Shown here one piece after another: positions 38,587 through 52,335 of a stretch of 64,000 bases of DNA. Position 1 is the first letter of the stretch; each line of letters opens with the position of its first letter. The position numbers were made by a program, and so were the translations under genes. The DNA is from Temnothorax longispinosus (lineage: Eukaryota > Arthropoda > Insecta > Hymenoptera > Formicidae), in assembly GCF_030848805.1 (NCBI RefSeq), contig NC_092361.1, positions 16,637,406 through 16,701,405 of the forward strand. Reading direction: 5' to 3'. The notes beneath the pieces were generated by a model, which saw only the letters and a list, made by a program, of their open reading frames with translations, did no database searches and was not told the origin of the DNA.

Positions 38587-39426
38587 ACGAGGAGCCGCGG
38601 CGATGTCGGAAGGAGTGGACCACGCGTTGCTCCTTTTACACGCGGCTCGCCAGATGCGCGGCTACCGGCTCTCTGCATCACCGCCCGATTGCAGGTGCCG
38701 GCGAATCGGTATCACGCTCGACTATACGTTAATCAAAACATCGTTCATGCGAACTGCTTCGGGGCAATAGATGTAATATCCGATGAGCAGTGAGTATACC
38801 TCGTTCCCCGTGTTTGTGCATTCCTCGTGGGGTCTCCCTTTCTCTTTCTCTCTCTTGCGAGTCCAACGTTCCGAATTTTGCGAATTTCCGCGTATGTGCA
38901 AATTCTAATTTAAAATAATAAATTTTAAATATAAAAAAATCATTCGTTTGGAAAATGCAGTTCACAAATTATATAAATTTTTCCCACGTAATTAAAGAGC
39001 TTTGAAGAATAGATCTTGATTTTCACCAATCCTATTAGGAAATCTAAAAATCACTTTTTCAAAAAGTGTAAGTCGTAAATCCTATGAAATTGTACTTTCC
39101 GCAGGCAGATTTTGAATTCAATAACCCGAAGTTCCGTAGACACACTTGCTCCCACGACTTGGGTGCGCGATTTCTGAGAAACTCGGCTGAGAAACATATC
39201 TTTCATTTTACACCGATATTATGCTCCAACACTATCGGGAACAGCTCGAAATAATCCGCATTTCGTCAACGCTCGAACGGAGTAAACGGCGGTAATACGG
39301 GCTTTCCGGAGGCGCCAGAAACAAGCATACGCGCCGATGCGAGTGCCGCTAACAGCGATAATGATCCTTCCTTTCGCGTGAAATAGTGCGTCGATAAGGT
39401 GTTATGGATTACGAGGAGCAGGTAAA

Positions 39427-39428
<2 letters not shown>

Positions 39429-39467
<39 letters not shown>
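39429..39467 (+). repeat. (TC)n microsatellite
   Basis: 39-base uninterrupted TC run on the plus strand (GA on the sense strand of gene 1). GAGA-type repeats are known binding sites for insect GAF-like factors; activity here is not shown. Confidence 0.98.
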
Positions 39468-39471
<4 letters not shown>

Positions 39472-40738
39472 CAAGCTCTCGTTTCGCGCGGCCGATTCGA
39501 GAATGACTGGATCACCTCGCAATTTCGTGTTACGAGCTTCGCTTATCGCACGATTTGCAGCGCAGACGTCTCGCAAGAATATATAAGCTCGCGCGAATAT
39601 TACGTTCCATTAGGTCGATTTTTCGGACGTGGCGGGATAAAATAAAGACCATTTCGACATCTAAGAGACTCGCGTACGTGCGTCGACATCATCGATGGCG
39701 CCGATTATAGCATTTTGTCGTGCGCGTTCTCGCGAGAGATAATCGATCGCTGGAGCGCGCCAATCTGAAAAACACGCAATGTCGCTCGAGTAAATCTATT
39801 TTCTATTGCGGTCCATTTTGCATATTTAACAGTGTGCTCGAGCGTTTCTGAAAGCGGCATTGAGTCCGTATTGCAATCCAATGAAAAGTATCACAGCATG
39901 CTGAAGCACGCTTGTAAACATCGCGAAAACGATCGACGATTACGGTTCATTACACTGTTTTCATGTTCAAAGGAATGGAAATAATTTTATCGCTGTCGCA
40001 TATCGCCTTGGACGTTAAAGAAAAATCGCAAAAATCGTTAATATCGACAAATATCGATTCTTTATCTTGCGAAAATATCATTATGCGACTAAAAACTATA
40101 AATTAAACTCTATCTATCGTGGCGAAAACGAAATACTTAAAAACATATATATAACTTTATATTACAAAAATAAAATTATACGCAAGAAAAATCTGACAAA
40201 TAAACGCCGTATTCACGAATATGTAAAAGGTATTTTTAAATGTGAAAGAAACATATTCACAAAAATAATCAGATGGAATATTCAAATTAAAAAAAATATT
40301 CGTAAATACGAAAAAAATCTTGAAAAATATGAAAGAAAAATAAAAATATATGTATATAATATACATATTGTTTGAAAAGAAATATGTACATATAATATTT
40401 GCTTACGATCTTAACGTAACGCATGACGGCATATCAATACATCTCCGTGAAACATTAAAAGTATATCAAGAATACAAACATAATATACTAAGTACTTAAA
40501 AATTACACTGTACTCCTCATGTTACGAACGATAAACAAATGACCGCGATTGCATTTTAATTTGCTTAAAAATGTTGCAATACATTTATACATCGCCGGCC
40601 GGCCGCAATAGAGGCATAAGCTACGCGCATATTTCTCGTCGCGATCGTCACGCAGCAGCACGATGCTGCAATAATTATCTCCCCCCCCCCCTCCTGTTTT
40701 TTTTCTCTTCCAGCGAGCGATCGCGTGAAATCGCGCAT

Positions 40739-40762
40739 ATCGATAAGGCGACGTAGATTACG
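40739..40762 (+). repeat. Shared motif ATCGATAAG..ACGTAGATTACG, copy 2
   Basis: ATCGATAAGGCG is followed by ACGTAGATTACG. It matches the motif at 38566 with a three-base insertion, on the same strand, about 2.2 kb away. Confidence 0.6.
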
Positions 40763-40914
40763 GGGAACGTTATAGCGCGCGACGCGGCCGATTTTACGTG
40801 CACGGCGCAAGAATAACCGGCGACCGTCGCACGTACCGAGGGCCGCAATTAATTTTCGCGTTTCCTTTGCGAACGCGTATGCCCCGTTTATGCCTCAAAT
40901 TAATGTCCTTAAGT

Positions 40915-40915
<1 letters not shown>

Positions 40916-40965
<50 letters not shown>
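40916..40965 (+). repeat. (AG)n microsatellite
   Basis: 50-base AG run on the plus strand. It is complementary in orientation to the (TC)n run at 39429, about 1.4 kb away in the same intron. Confidence 0.98.
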
Positions 40966-40967
<2 letters not shown>

Positions 40968-43900
40968 CGGCCCTCGCCCGCGCACTCCACCGCGCGCACA
41001 CACGCGCGGTTAAGTTTCACTCCGCGAATACCGCGTCCTTGGAGCATGCGGCATGCTGTCATCGGAATATCTGCAGCCCGCTTGTATGCAAACTCGATAC
41101 ACGTTGCATATGTAACTCATTCCAAGCGCATGATTCGACATCGTAATCCAGTTGCGCGATTCCGCGTGTAACTCGCTTTTACAATCTAATCTGACGCGAG
41201 ACCATCAATTCCGCATGAATTTAACCGCGCGCGAGATCTGTGTGAGATGCGGTATTATCGTAAATCATTAGCTCTGAAAGTACTGACCTTTATACCCGAG
41301 AGGAGTGTCGTTACGTAAAAACGTAGACAGATTAGCCCTGTGATTACGCGAATACACTAACTGGCTAAATTTATTCGAAAAACAAAATTGATATCTCTAA
41401 GTTTGTCGTAATGTAAAACTATATTCTATTGTATAGCGTTCTAAAGGAGATTTTTGCTAGCAAACTTTGTGTTGTAAACTTTGCGCACAATTGTCAAAAC
41501 GTTATGAAGAATCGCGTTGTGAAAATGTTGTTTATATTAAATGCAATGCTAATTTCTTTAGAAAAGGCGAAACATCCTTTGTAGGTGTAATGTTAAACGA
41601 CCTTCTCCCTAAATATATACTTCGCGAGAGAATGCACTTCGCATTTCGCCACTTGCTCTGCAGAGTGTCCTACAAAGCATTGAGCGGTAAGAAAGCAACA
41701 TTACGAAGTTACTACCACGCTCGTGGAACAGCCTGGTTTGAAGTCGCCAAGTGTTTCATAAAAGCGTTAACTTTCCAGGACGGAAATTTCTCCTTTCCTA
41801 AAGCGGAAAACCCGAACAGCCACTGAAAAGACAAGGAAATCTGCCGTACACCCCGATAGATATTCCATTCATCGTTCTACACTGTTTCCAAACGAATAAT
41901 TTGATTTTACCGCATTAAAAAAATTTACTATGTCGCGGGAAAGGATCACGATCGTCTCAAATGTCCCGATAATTGCAAGACCGGTCGATCGGCGAATCAA
42001 ACTTAATTAAGCTATATGGGCAAGCGGTTGATTCTTTTCATGGTTGTCGACGCTAATTGAGTTACGCGACACTGCGACCAAACACGATTGCACTTGTCAG
42101 AATCCGCGCGGCGATTTCGGAGCACAGGAATGGTCGAAATTTATCCGCAGCTGTGACGCGTGAGAGCCTCGATGGTGCGCTGCACCACTGCGGGGATCGC
42201 TACTTTCTCCAGCGAAATACCAACGAGTTAGGCACTACGTGAGAGATTAACCGAGCAGCATATGCTCCGAGAGCCTTGCTCTCTCGCTTATGAATCCAAC
42301 GGCCAGTAATACAGCTTCTCTCGCCACTCTCGAAATAGACCGCGACATCGGATCGCGGAGTTTCTTGGCGAACCACGAGGATCGCAATGTCCAATTGTCA
42401 ACAATGTCAACATGAACATTGTTGTCAACTATTAATTTGCGACGTATTAAATTGGAAACGGAAATTAGAGATACAATTAAGAGGATATATAATCGCTTAT
42501 CGTTCTTCAATGTACAGTGTACACAATAGCTTTTGATGAAAAATGCATTCAGCTTCACGAACATTTTATTTTAATTCATTATCGTTGTTATATATATAGT
42601 TAGCCGGTGTTCAATATTTTAAATATTCCTTTGAAAAAACTAGTTTGATTCTTCGATAATGTCACATGAATATAACCTCTGACATTTATGAAAAATTACA
42701 GTGCTATTTTACAATTTATTTTACAAATAAAATCATATAAATTAAAAATGGTTATTTATCTGTACGTTTGAATGTAAACTTTAGTCAAAATTGACATTTG
42801 CAAATTTAAGGATTTTCAAAGTTATGCGACGAAATTAACGGAGAAACTCATCAAAAATCAATTTGCTTGCGAGATGAAAACAATATTAAAAATGGATGAG
42901 ATATAAATTTAAGCGCGCAATAAAAATCTATGTTAAAAAACATAATTTGATCAACCTACATTGCATACTGATATAAATCTATGTCACGTAATTAGCATGC
43001 AGAATTGATTTTCAACAAGATATTTTTGTCTATTTAACTAGCATATATTAAGTAGCTCTACGAAAATTGCTTGAAATAAACTTCAAAATGTTAAACTATT
43101 TTATATTTTTCTCTTACTCAGAGAATATTTCATATTAAATAATTCTTTTTACCATATAAAGGATAGATTTTATGTCTCAATTTTGATATTCTGTAAAATT
43201 TTAAGCCAACGTTTAATTAATAAGTTAATGTAAACACTTGAAATTCAAGAATATAAACGACAAAATGTCGTTTCTCAGTTAAATTAAAGTAGTGTGTACT
43301 TACAGAAACTTTATAAAGAGGAAAGGGACAGAAATATTGTATATATAAAATGAACAAAAAATATTTTATGTCCTGCTAAAGTTGAGCATACCTGGTCTCG
43401 CGACAGTTTGAAAAAGCTATTATCGGATTAAAAGAAAAGGAAGAACCCCTCGATTCCATGCGCGACTATTCCCGATTAGCGTTCGCCGCGGCATTAAATC
43501 GCTATTAAGTGTCAACTCGTATCTCGGCTAATTGACGAAGAAGAACTAATTACAGCGACTTGGCCGCGAAATCGCATGGAATTTGTTAGGTGCTTTTTGC
43601 AAAACGACTACTGAATTCCGATCGGTTGTTCGTAGGCGAGAAGCCTTCGGACGTTTTGTCGCTCCTTTTCTTTGTCGCCTTCTTCGCAATCGTTGAATTT
43701 ACAATCGTCATGAACGTCGAATTTGTGAACTGCCTCGATACTGAGTCCAATTCTTAGTAGGTACGCTGACATTTTTACCAAAAATTTCTATCGATTCCTG
43801 AGATTTTCTTCGCACGTTTCTTCATTTTTTTGAATTTCATGACAAATGATAGTATAAAAATTTGCAATTTAAAAAACTTGCTTATATAGAATAATGAAAC

Positions 43901-46900
43901 AATAATGTACTAGATTATATGTCACAGGTATCATAACCAATTGTCCTAATCTTATTTCTTACTTTTAATGCCTGATTTAAAAGCTAGGTCACTGCAGTAT
44001 GTTTAACGTTGTCTCATTAAAATCTTAAAATCAAATGGAATATAGTGATTAATAATGCTTACGTTTATTTCGAATTATCATCTAATGAGGAATATTTCTA
44101 AGAAAAGATATACTTTTTTCTCTCCAAAGTCCTCAGAATTATAGAATATAAATATAGAATAATTCGTGTAATAAGTAATATTAATTTCTATAAATTTATT
44201 ATACAATATATATTTTTTAATCATAACATTTTGCAACGTACCTACGACTGCCTTTACAATTTCACGATATTTTATCGTATATAAAATTGTTCTAATTACG
44301 TTTGCATAGCATAATTAAGCCAAACACTTCTTTCTTCCTCTCATTATTGTTCCTATCTCCATCACGTGTGTGCGTCATGATTTTTCCTCCTTTTCCCAGA
44401 AGCGGCAAATTATCAATTCGCTTCTCTCTCATGTTAACGGATGTAGACGCCAGAGAAAATAAAAGTAATTCCACGTATTCGAGCGCATAGAAATATAAAT
44501 AGATTTCTATGTGATAAGCAAAACTTAAATGCAAATTGTGCGATGTGCAATAACGCTATTAACCGGAAGGCAGATTGCTTTTTGTCACACAAGAAATCAA
44601 TTTGGTAGAATAATTATCTCGTGTAAAAACAGCATTATCTTCTAAATTGTTTACCTTTCAAGTCTATAAAATGTGTAGGCAGAACCACGTATAATCAGTT
44701 TTGGGCTACATTGTTTTAACGGAGGAATAACGGTGTGAAAACAGACCGCGCTATGATTAACAGCGTATTGCGGTCGACCATGCCTCCATTGTTTACTGAT
44801 ACAAGTAACAAGTTGCATGAAAGTTTTATACGTTTGAAAGTTCACCGTGATAGATCGCGCGTACTTCGACCGTAAATAATTCGCGGGGACTCGGTTTATT
44901 TTCGAAAAAGATTGTTTCTGCAAATCGAGTTACTTTGTGACACACCGATGCTATTCCATTTGTATCATTTATTATCAAATATCTTCCACACTCGCGCATC
45001 TTTCAATTAGTATATGCGGGCGCTTTTATTTACCAAAACGACGGGATTAAAAAACCGCTGTAAAACGATCGCGCATGAGCATCGATGACGTGGATGAACT
45101 CTTTCTCGTTACAATCACTCCACTTGTGAAAGTCTTGAGAACGACTGACTTTCTTTCATGCGGCAATTCCTAGCGCTTCGATATACAATTGCACGAAACG
45201 CATTGGCAGCGCAATAACAATATCAATATTTCCATTTCGGAATTTTACAAATTTTTTTACATTATCTGCTGAACATTTTTTTTTGTACCTATTGCCCCTT
45301 TTTATGATAAAGCACAGATTGATTTAATTTTATTTATTTATCAAGGCTTATATATTGTTTCGAAATTATCCTTTTAAATAAAGCGTTTTCCTCCTTTGCG
45401 TCCATTCTTTACACATGAATTATTTATAATAAACATTCCATTTACCAAAGGACAAGATGCTACTTTCAGACAACTTGCCTCTTCTTTGTGTATACTCTTT
45501 ATCTGCCCCTGTTTCGAGCTTATGCCAACGAATATGTGTGTAGATTCGTATTCTAATTTTGATTTGTAAGACGACGGAGAATTTCATGGCCGTATAGAAT
45601 CGCAGTCGGGTTTCCGCACACGAGTTTCAATTTTGATATTACGAGTGTAGATTCGGTATAACGGAATCTGGCTTACCGCCATATCCCTTGCACAAGGTAA
45701 CAGACTTATACACGTTTGCCGTCAAGTTAGTAAAATATTGAAGACTGCAATACGGGAAACGCAGATTTCAGAACAAATATTTATACATAAGTATTTTTTT
45801 CCCTACGATTAAATTTATTTCTTAACGAACTTCTTCGTCTCTTATATTGACTGTGAAATAACACGGTATTATCCTTAAGTATATACATTTTTGTATAAGG
45901 ATAAGGCCAATTCTTTTCGTATAATCGTCCTTGTAACAGTCCGCATAATTTATTTCCGAATCTAAAAATTCCGGCTGCGTTTTTACACAATGCTTGGAAA
46001 TTCTCATGCTACGAATGACATTATGCCGGACAGTGACATTCCTACCCACGGAGATCTCGTGTACATCTCAATCTACAATCGTGAGAAAGTGAAGCACAAC
46101 TAGCGCTCTCGCGTATAATGTCGTATAGTCTCTGGTGACAAGCGAAGTAAAATTCGCTCGGCACGCAACTCGTCCCGACGTTATACATCCCAGCCGGCCG
46201 GATATATGTATATATGGGATATATGCGTGCGCGCACGTTTCGCAACGATCGCGCGATCGTCCGCGAGTCTATTTGGCTTCGTTGGCTCCGCCGTTCGCGA
46301 TTCTTGCCACGTAGCACTGAATCGAGTAATCACTGATTACGATCGCGCGCTGGTTAAGAACGGGCATGTCGACTTTCCTCGTGCGGCCGACGCGTGATCG
46401 GGAGACGAGGCTCGCGTGGACTAATCCCTGTAATTAATTGATACTAAATATTTATGGCAATTATTATATCTCCAGCGATATATATACCCGCGATGTTTAA
46501 TTAACGATACTTTGACGTATCGCAGCGATACTTCAAATCGGAGAAACTTCGAAAGAGAGAGGAGGAAGAGATGGGGAAAGAGAGAAACGAGAATTTCCTA
46601 AATTATAGTCTACAAATTAAATCTCGAGCCAAAAGAGATATCCCGATGATTTTTCAATTCTCGATCGAGAGATAATTTCTTAACTTTCCAATTAAAATTA
46701 GATTCAGATGTTCGTAAGACATACATTCGATTCTATTCAATACTTATCAAATACGTTATAGAAAGAAAGTGTGAGATAAGATTTCAATTTTCTACATCGG
46801 TGTGCCAATAAGTAATTAAAATTTGACCTTGTCTTATTTGACATTAATCGTCTCAAATGTAGAACCGCGATACGAAGCAATATTTTAGGCACAAAATTTC

Positions 46901-49900
46901 AACGTTATGTTCGTAATTGGCGATACAAGAAGTTTCTACAATTAAATTTTCGCACAGTGCATTCGCTTAACGTCGCGTGTAATTCGGCATAACATGCGGA
47001 TTAATTCGTTACAATCAGTATACACACGCGTACTCAACTGATCTGTGTGCCTGTGTGCCGTGTGTCGTCGCGTCGCCAACAAACGGTGTGCGTTCGTAAA
47101 TTATGCGAGAATATGACGGAAATCGTCGTCGGGCTTAAATGCGGGACACGTGGAATTCTCGCGCTGCCCGCCGTCCGATGTAAACGTGATCATTTTGACG
47201 GTGGTACGTGAGAGCGGGCCGGCCGTGCTCGGTTGACGTTAGGGTCAGCGAAAGATCGTAAATCAAGGTCATAGTCGCGAGGCAGACCACGAGGCAGACA
47301 TTTTCTACCGTCTCTCCGTCCTGGCAAATTGCGTCTCTCTCGAGCGGTGGCGACGCGCGGTAAACGGGGACGCCGATTATCGATAAACCCGAACGCCATC
47401 CTCATCGCCGCCGCCGTCGCGCGGCGACTCGTAATTTGCGATTAACGTAAACTCGCGAAAGTTGTGAAACGCGCGGAAATCCAGCCTGCTGATTTAACGC
47501 GAGCCATTCCCCGGTGAGGACAATCGAGTTGACTTTCGAAACCTTGTTAATTGCCCCCGCGTTTTCATTAGCGGCTATTTCAGCTCGGCGCGCCAATTAA
47601 CAAAGATTATTGTTCGGCTTAAAGATCTGAAATCTTACTAATTGAATCTTGAGTATGGGGCAATCACAATATTTTCACGGTATTCGATTAACGCTATGTA
47701 TATTACTTGAAACTTTAGAATAGTAATAATAAAAACTGATAGGAAAAGATTAATGCAAGTTTAATGCGAAGATTAATGTAAACTGATATACCCAAAATTA
47801 TTGATAAAAAGATTTAATGCGTTTAAAAAAGAATAGTAATTTATATTTTGTATTTCTCTTTGTATTTCTATGTCTAATATTGAAGATAAAAAAAGATACT
47901 GCTAGAAATATCCCTTTATCAAAAGACAAATATTCTGATTGCTGAAATCTCTCTTGTCTAGAAAGCTCTCTACATATGACAAGTCGCATGTTTTTTACTC
48001 TTCCTTCAGAAATTGAAATTTCCTTCCACTCGACATGTAATTCGCCTTTCTTCGTGTAAAATTCTTACCGGCTTTGTTAAGCTATTCCACATAAAACCCC
48101 AATGTTTTTTCCACTATAGCGAATACAAAGAATTTAATCACAATTGTCCGTTACACACTTCGTTGAATTTAATTATTGCACGAAACTTACGCGTTTTTTC
48201 GATCAGAGACAGCCGGTGCACAGCTAAATAAAATCGCGTGATAATAAAAGATCGATGCATTTGTTATATAAAAAAATCAGGCTAACAGCATATATTTAAT
48301 CAATCTGCAAAATGTAAATATATTTGTTCAAATCAAAGTAGAGCTAAACCGACTTAAAAAAGTAGAGAAAATAAAAGTTGTATACATTTTAATCTACTTC
48401 AGGCTATTACGCGCGAGATTGTCCATTATGCTCGTTCATGCTGTTGCGAGCAAGAAACTTTAACGCGTCTAATAACAAAACCAATATGGAATAACAAACA
48501 GTTTCACAAATATATTCGAATCGCGATATTATTGGATGACCATCGCGAGTCCATATACAGTTCACAAATAAACTCTATTGTTTGAACGAAATAAATTCTA
48601 TTATTTTCCTTTGTTGATTCGTTGCCTGAGAGGTGATATTCTCTTTAATATTCTTTGTTGTAAATCTATTTATGATATTTATTCCATGAAATTCACACGC
48701 GAAAAAGCTGGAGGTGATAAAATGCGATACAATATCGTATCCATCAGATATTGGATATACTTGCACAACTATACATTAAAGTCAAATATTTGACGAACTA
48801 TTGCAGCAAATTGATTTGACTGACGATAATTATTGATATGTCAACTGCAATGTCCTTCTCACTAATTTATATATGACATAAATAAATAAAGAGAGTAGTT
48901 TGTATATCTTCGTTGTATCTCCTTCAACATCGTTGAAAATACGGATGTAAAAGGGTTGTTAACTATTAAAACGTTGACGCCGAGCGATGAATTGACCATA
49001 AATGGAGATGGATGCAAATTTTGACCTTGCTTTAGTGCGCGCAAGCCCGCCATATTTCGCGGCGTGCTCGCGATACATTTTTCCCCGACAGCGTGCGGAA
49101 AGCGTACATACAAATTCGCGAAGATCAACGAGCAAGCAAAATATGCGGTCGACAGAGCGGAAAATCGGGAAATGGGGCTGCGGGGGGCAGGCGGGAACGG
49201 CGAATAAAGTATCCGGGCATGTCATATTTGCGCGATTTGGTAGCCGACCAACGTTATCATAAAATCAGACCGACATATGCGAGTACGTTCGCGCAGAAAT
49301 GAACCACTTCTCGGACGAGTAAAAGAGCTGCACATCCTCGGCGATGGAGCCGCTACCGCCGCCGCCGCCACCGCCGCCTCAGCCACGGTCGAGGTATCGA
49401 TTGGCGGTTCGTGATAAAAATCGGCGATACGAGGAATACCGGTGGCGACCCGTAGAATGCAGCTGTCAATATTTGAATGATACGGTTACGCGGCCGCTGG
49501 TCGATAGCGTGCTCGTGCGGATTCAATGCGGTTCGTGGCGCGAGATCACGTTTCGGATTGCGCTGCCTTCGATCGTACGATCCAACTAATTAATTTATAA
49601 ACTGCGTCAATTATTCTAGCGGATAACGACGGACTCTTGAGTGCAAATGATTGCTCATACGATATTTCGAGTGTTGTATGTTGCATGACGTGAGAGCAAA
49701 ACGTCTAAAGATTAGAAAAGCTAAAATAAAGTCTCGTTTTTAATTGCGTGACTAATACATGTGAAAAAAAAGAAAGTTAAACAATATATTTAGACATTGT
49801 ACGCAAGCTTAGAATGTTCTATCATGTTTGATCCATCTAATATTGCAGGGAAAATTCTTGTTAATGTAATTAATGTTTCCACCTTCTTTTAGTGATAATC

Positions 49901-51881
49901 TATAATTGTCTAGGCTTCTATGTTGCTGAGTAACAGAATATTTATGTCAATAATTAATACTAATTCGGAATACAGTAAACTCGGTTACGCCAAATAGCGC
50001 AAATTCAGACGATATGTGTATATTAATAGGGCTATATTAATATCATCGTTGGAAAACATTTCAACTAATCGTGTCAAATATATTAATATCGCTGAACGTT
50101 ACAAAATGCCACTGAAATACGATTCTATCTTACCGCGAGCGATGTGAAAAATATATCATTGTGGGTCCAAAATCGAACCGGGGATGGCGCGCATTTATTA
50201 TTCAGCCGTTCGTTCGGTGACTTAGAGTTCTTGTCCCCGCGCTTTTACGCTGAAGCGGAGCACGGTGAGATATCACTTTTGTCCTGCGAGCGCGGTTGTA
50301 ACGTTACGAATAAAACCGATCTCGAAGGGCAGCCACGCGAGAATAAAGCGAAACGTCTGAGCGGTAAGACATCTTAGGGGTTACCGATTGATACGTGCTC
50401 GTTTTACGTGAGTTCAGCTTGTTGGAAACACGATAACGATACGCATTTTGCAATGGCGAAGAAAGAGGAGAGCGCATATTCGCGGTTATCAATATGAGAC
50501 TCGTGCCAATTACACATCTTGCGGTAATAAATCCGATATTAATGATAATATTAATGAAAATACAAAGGGAGTAACGTATTGATATGTCAATAATAAGCAA
50601 TTAGGTTTCTTCTGATAATACGCAGACGGCTACGATAACAATAATAATCTTACTCGCTTTCAATAAATGCTAATTAAGTCGCGTGATTATCCTTTACGAT
50701 AATGTATATAATAAATAACTCTGTTAAAAAGAAGCGTTATGACAATAATAAGACAAGATAACAAAAAGGAAAAATCGGCAGGTAAAATTATCAAAACAAT
50801 TAAACGAGATCGTTGCGGAATGAAAATTTATAGTTAATTCCCGTCGTTTAAGATTGCACGTGTCACATCGCGTTCGATACGTCCCGGAGCGATTTTTATG
50901 CCAAAGTATAATTATCGCGAAAAAACAATCTATATTTGGAGTTATGAAACCACAATCAAACAAGGTAAATAAAATGCAATCGATACACTGTTTACTGGAA
51001 TTCTTTCCACTAATTAAAGCGCTCATATCATCGACGCATTCCGATTTCTTTGATCAATTACAGATTTAATAATATCGATTTAATAATAATAAGATATCGA
51101 TTTGAATATTTATCATCAATAAAGAAAATAATCACGCATAAAATAAATCGATCGTTGACACGATTGACATACGTTTTCATATTAAGATAATTCCCAATAA
51201 ATTTTTTCAATCGTAAAAACAATGTAAAAGATTATAATTATATTACCGATTTTCACATTTATTCTTAATGAATAAAATCGTTGTTCATTTTACTGAGTTA
51301 CATGCTTGACACACTCCCCAGTTCGAAGTTCGATGCCGGTCGCAGTCAATTAAATCGCGTATCTCTAGTCGGACTTGTTTGTCGTGATACAGTTTTTGCT
51401 TTCGAGCAGTTTTAATTACCGCAAAAATTGGAATATCAGCTATTTTGATATTTGTCGACTGAACAGAATCATCGTTCACCGAGTAAATTAAATAAATTAC
51501 CGATATATGCTGCTTTACTAATTTCTCATCAATTAAACCGTGCGCTCTGTGCTCAATATTCTGTTACCTCAATTTAACACTGAAATATCTTTAATACAAT
51601 AAAGTATAATACAAAAAGTAAAATAAAACATAACGTAATTATTTCCGTAAGCTTGTTTTAATTTAGAAATCTTTAATTTTTAAAGGTTTAACATCTCGAA
51701 TATTAAAATGTTAATGTCTCATCCAAGCTTCTTTGAGCACATTCTGCAGATTATAATATAAACGGCTGTTATATATTTTTCGTTAGTAGATAAAATCATC
51801 GTGCCGAATAAATTAGAACTGCTCATAGCCTAAAAAACGCGTGTCTCTCTCGTCGACACGTATCTCGACGTTGAGCTTTAC

Positions 51882-52098
51882 CTCTGAGCAAGTAGGCGGC
51901 GAGCATCATGTCCTTGAGCTGCGGAAGATAGAGGCCATTGAGCAAGCCGTGGTTCAAGTAGTTCATATTAGGCAGCGGACTGTTCAGCCCCGGCCTGAGG
52001 TGATTCAGGTTCGTCAGGTGGCAGGGGTGGCTCAGTCCATGATTCAGGCCTTGATCCTCGCCGAGCAGCTCGCAGATTCTGCACCGGATCTTGGTCAT
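51882..52098 (-). CDS. Gene 1, coding exon 1: N-terminus with a Cys/His motif
   Basis: 217 coding bases, residues 1-72 plus one base of Gly73. The start is ATG at 52098-52096, the first ATG in the predicted spliced transcript, with a favourable A at -3 (AGTATGA). The sequence begins MTKIRCRICELLGEDQ and contains C6xxC9, H20, H24 and C26-H27, a possible small zinc-binding arrangement (inference), followed by an Asn/Leu-rich stretch ending MLAAYLLR. The donor is CAGAG|GTAAAG. The single trailing G fits coding exon 2 (G|GG = Gly), which ties this exon to gene 1 across a 43-kb intron. An extra small phase-preserving exon in that intron cannot be excluded. Confidence 0.7.
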
Positions 52099-52335
52099 AC
52101 TACCGATTCCCTCGTCGTCGTCGTCGTCGTCCACCACGCACTTGCCGAGCTTGTCCCGAATCGGCGCCGCCACTTCGAACGACCGGCTCACGCCCGGCAG
52201 ATCGTGAGACTCGAGCGAAAGTTCTTTTCTCCAGGTATTACAAAAATATATTTTGTACACGACTATATCACTGTGTGCGCGACGACTGCGCGCGCTCTGC
52301 CACGGCACTTCACTCGGCACTTCCCCCTCGATCCT
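52099..52335 (-). other. Gene 1 exon 2, 5' untranslated part (open in frame, no ATG)
   Basis: The acceptor TTTCGATTCATCAG precedes base 52335 and has a good pyrimidine tract. The 237 bases to the ATG contain no ATG in any frame, which supports starting at 52098. They are nonetheless open in the coding frame for all 79 codons, including a block with SLESHDLPG and a six-Asp run. A longer N-terminus from another first exon, or from a non-AUG start, is therefore possible. Confidence 0.55.

Larger units (their letters stand above)
38001..51881 (-). other. 43-kb intron of gene 1, distal part (38-51.9 kb)
   Basis: AT-rich sequence with GC/CpG-rich islands at about 38180-38780, 39230-39800, 40580-41250, 47030-47600, 49000-49600 and 50150-50450. 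Two long dinucleotide runs of opposite orientation are listed separately. A CCG-repeat open frame starts at 49344 and a short Met-initiated frame at 38602; neither has enough splice or context support to be called a gene. The intron ends at donor GAG|GTAAAG next to coding exon 1. Confidence 0.55.

Noticed and set aside
39885..39912. TATCACAGCATGC resembling the miR-2 family seed
   Set aside because: Only the seed-length start matches; the rest differs and no hairpin arm is visible.
50160..50260. tRNA-like box B on the minus strand (CCGGTTCGATTTT)
   Set aside because: No box A or cloverleaf upstream of it on that strand.
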